64,000 nucleotides of DNA from Bugula neritina (lineage: Eukaryota; Bryozoa; Gymnolaemata; Cheilostomatida; Bugulidae): the NCBI GenBank assembly GCA_964035545.1, contig OZ037765.1:4833698-4897697 (forward strand). Direction: 5' to 3'. Shown one piece after another: positions 63,363-64,000 of the stretch. Under the pieces are notes generated by a model. That model worked only from the letters and a program-made list of their open reading frames with translations. It did no database searches and was not told where the DNA came from. How positions within the stretch are numbered: the stretch's first letter is position 1; each line of letters begins with the position of its first letter. The translations under genes were made by a program, and so were the position numbers.

Positions 63363-64000
63363 CTTCAATACAAAAAGAAAATAAAATGATATTAATGCTT
63401 ATACAAAATTTCAAAGTCTTGCTATCAAATATAGAAGTGTGGGCTAAATTAAAAAATTAAAATCTTTACCAACCTTAATAAAAAGTATTTCATATAAAAA
63501 TTACGCTTTTTAATTTCAAAACGCATTAATAGCAATGAGCAAGCCGAATGCAATTAGTTTTCACTATATTTAGATGTTGTCCTCTTTATTTAATAGAATC
63601 AATAGTTTAAGAACAACAGCAGTGAAACTACATCAACTTATAGTGAAGATAACTCCAAAATGTCAAACAATACTGGTTAAAACATAGATTTTCCACTGCA
63701 AAGAATTTGATACATCTGTGCTGATGGTAAAGTTTAAAATATTTTTATTACTCAATTCTGATTTACAAATAAGTCATGTGATGATACGTTCTAAATATCT
63801 AAACATGCAAGCTAAAACTTCTCAAAGAAAATTGCCGCAAAGTTAGACCAACCAATAAAATATGAAACCAAGCATAAAATAAAAAAGTGTAAATCCTAAA
63901 AAGAGATTGATTGCTGAGCAGATAGATACAGAAAAAAATATTGCAGCCTTCATTAGACAACTTTTTTTTCAAGTTGCATCACAGTACTTGTATGCAATGA

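Overview
This is an animal nuclear genome window: spliced genes with GT-AG introns, roughly two-thirds A+T by eye, and many tandem repeats inside introns. I reconstructed gene models by hand from splice sites, reading phase and remembered human protein sequences; no alignment was run. The phylum is not proven. A divergent gene with two TALE homeodomains hints at a spiralian (lophotrochozoan) such as a mollusc, annelid or bryozoan, but this is inference.

Layout. (1) 181-1872, plus strand: the last three coding exons of a p38 MAP kinase, with the 5' part outside the window. (2) 3297-9521, minus strand: a complete 14-exon nucleostemin-family gene (GNL3/GNL3L), a circularly permuted nucleolar GTPase, tail-to-tail with p38. 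(3) 9522-14004: a repeat-rich intergenic region with one unassigned 61-codon ORF. (4) 14005-31631, plus strand: a complete 31-exon polybromo-1 gene (PBRM1) with six bromodomains, two BAH domains and an HMG box, head-to-head with GNL3. (5) 32462-34250, plus strand: an unnamed four-exon gene for a small cysteine-rich single-pass membrane protein. (6) 35133-63362, minus strand: the 18 C-terminal coding exons of TRAPPC9, a TRAPP II subunit; its N-terminal part lies beyond the window. (7) 51801-55381, minus strand: a three-exon gene inside a 9.3-kb TRAPPC9 intron, encoding a protein with two TALE homeodomains.

The genes do not form a pathway. PBRM1 acts in chromatin remodelling (PBAF), GNL3 in the nucleolus, p38 in stress signalling and TRAPPC9 in Golgi/endosome traffic. 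The two observations most worth following are the nested double-TALE homeobox gene and the divergent GNL3-PBRM1 pair, the same arrangement as at human 3p21. A tRNA-derived SINE-like family (about eight copies) and several unrelated intronic minisatellites account for much of the remaining structure.
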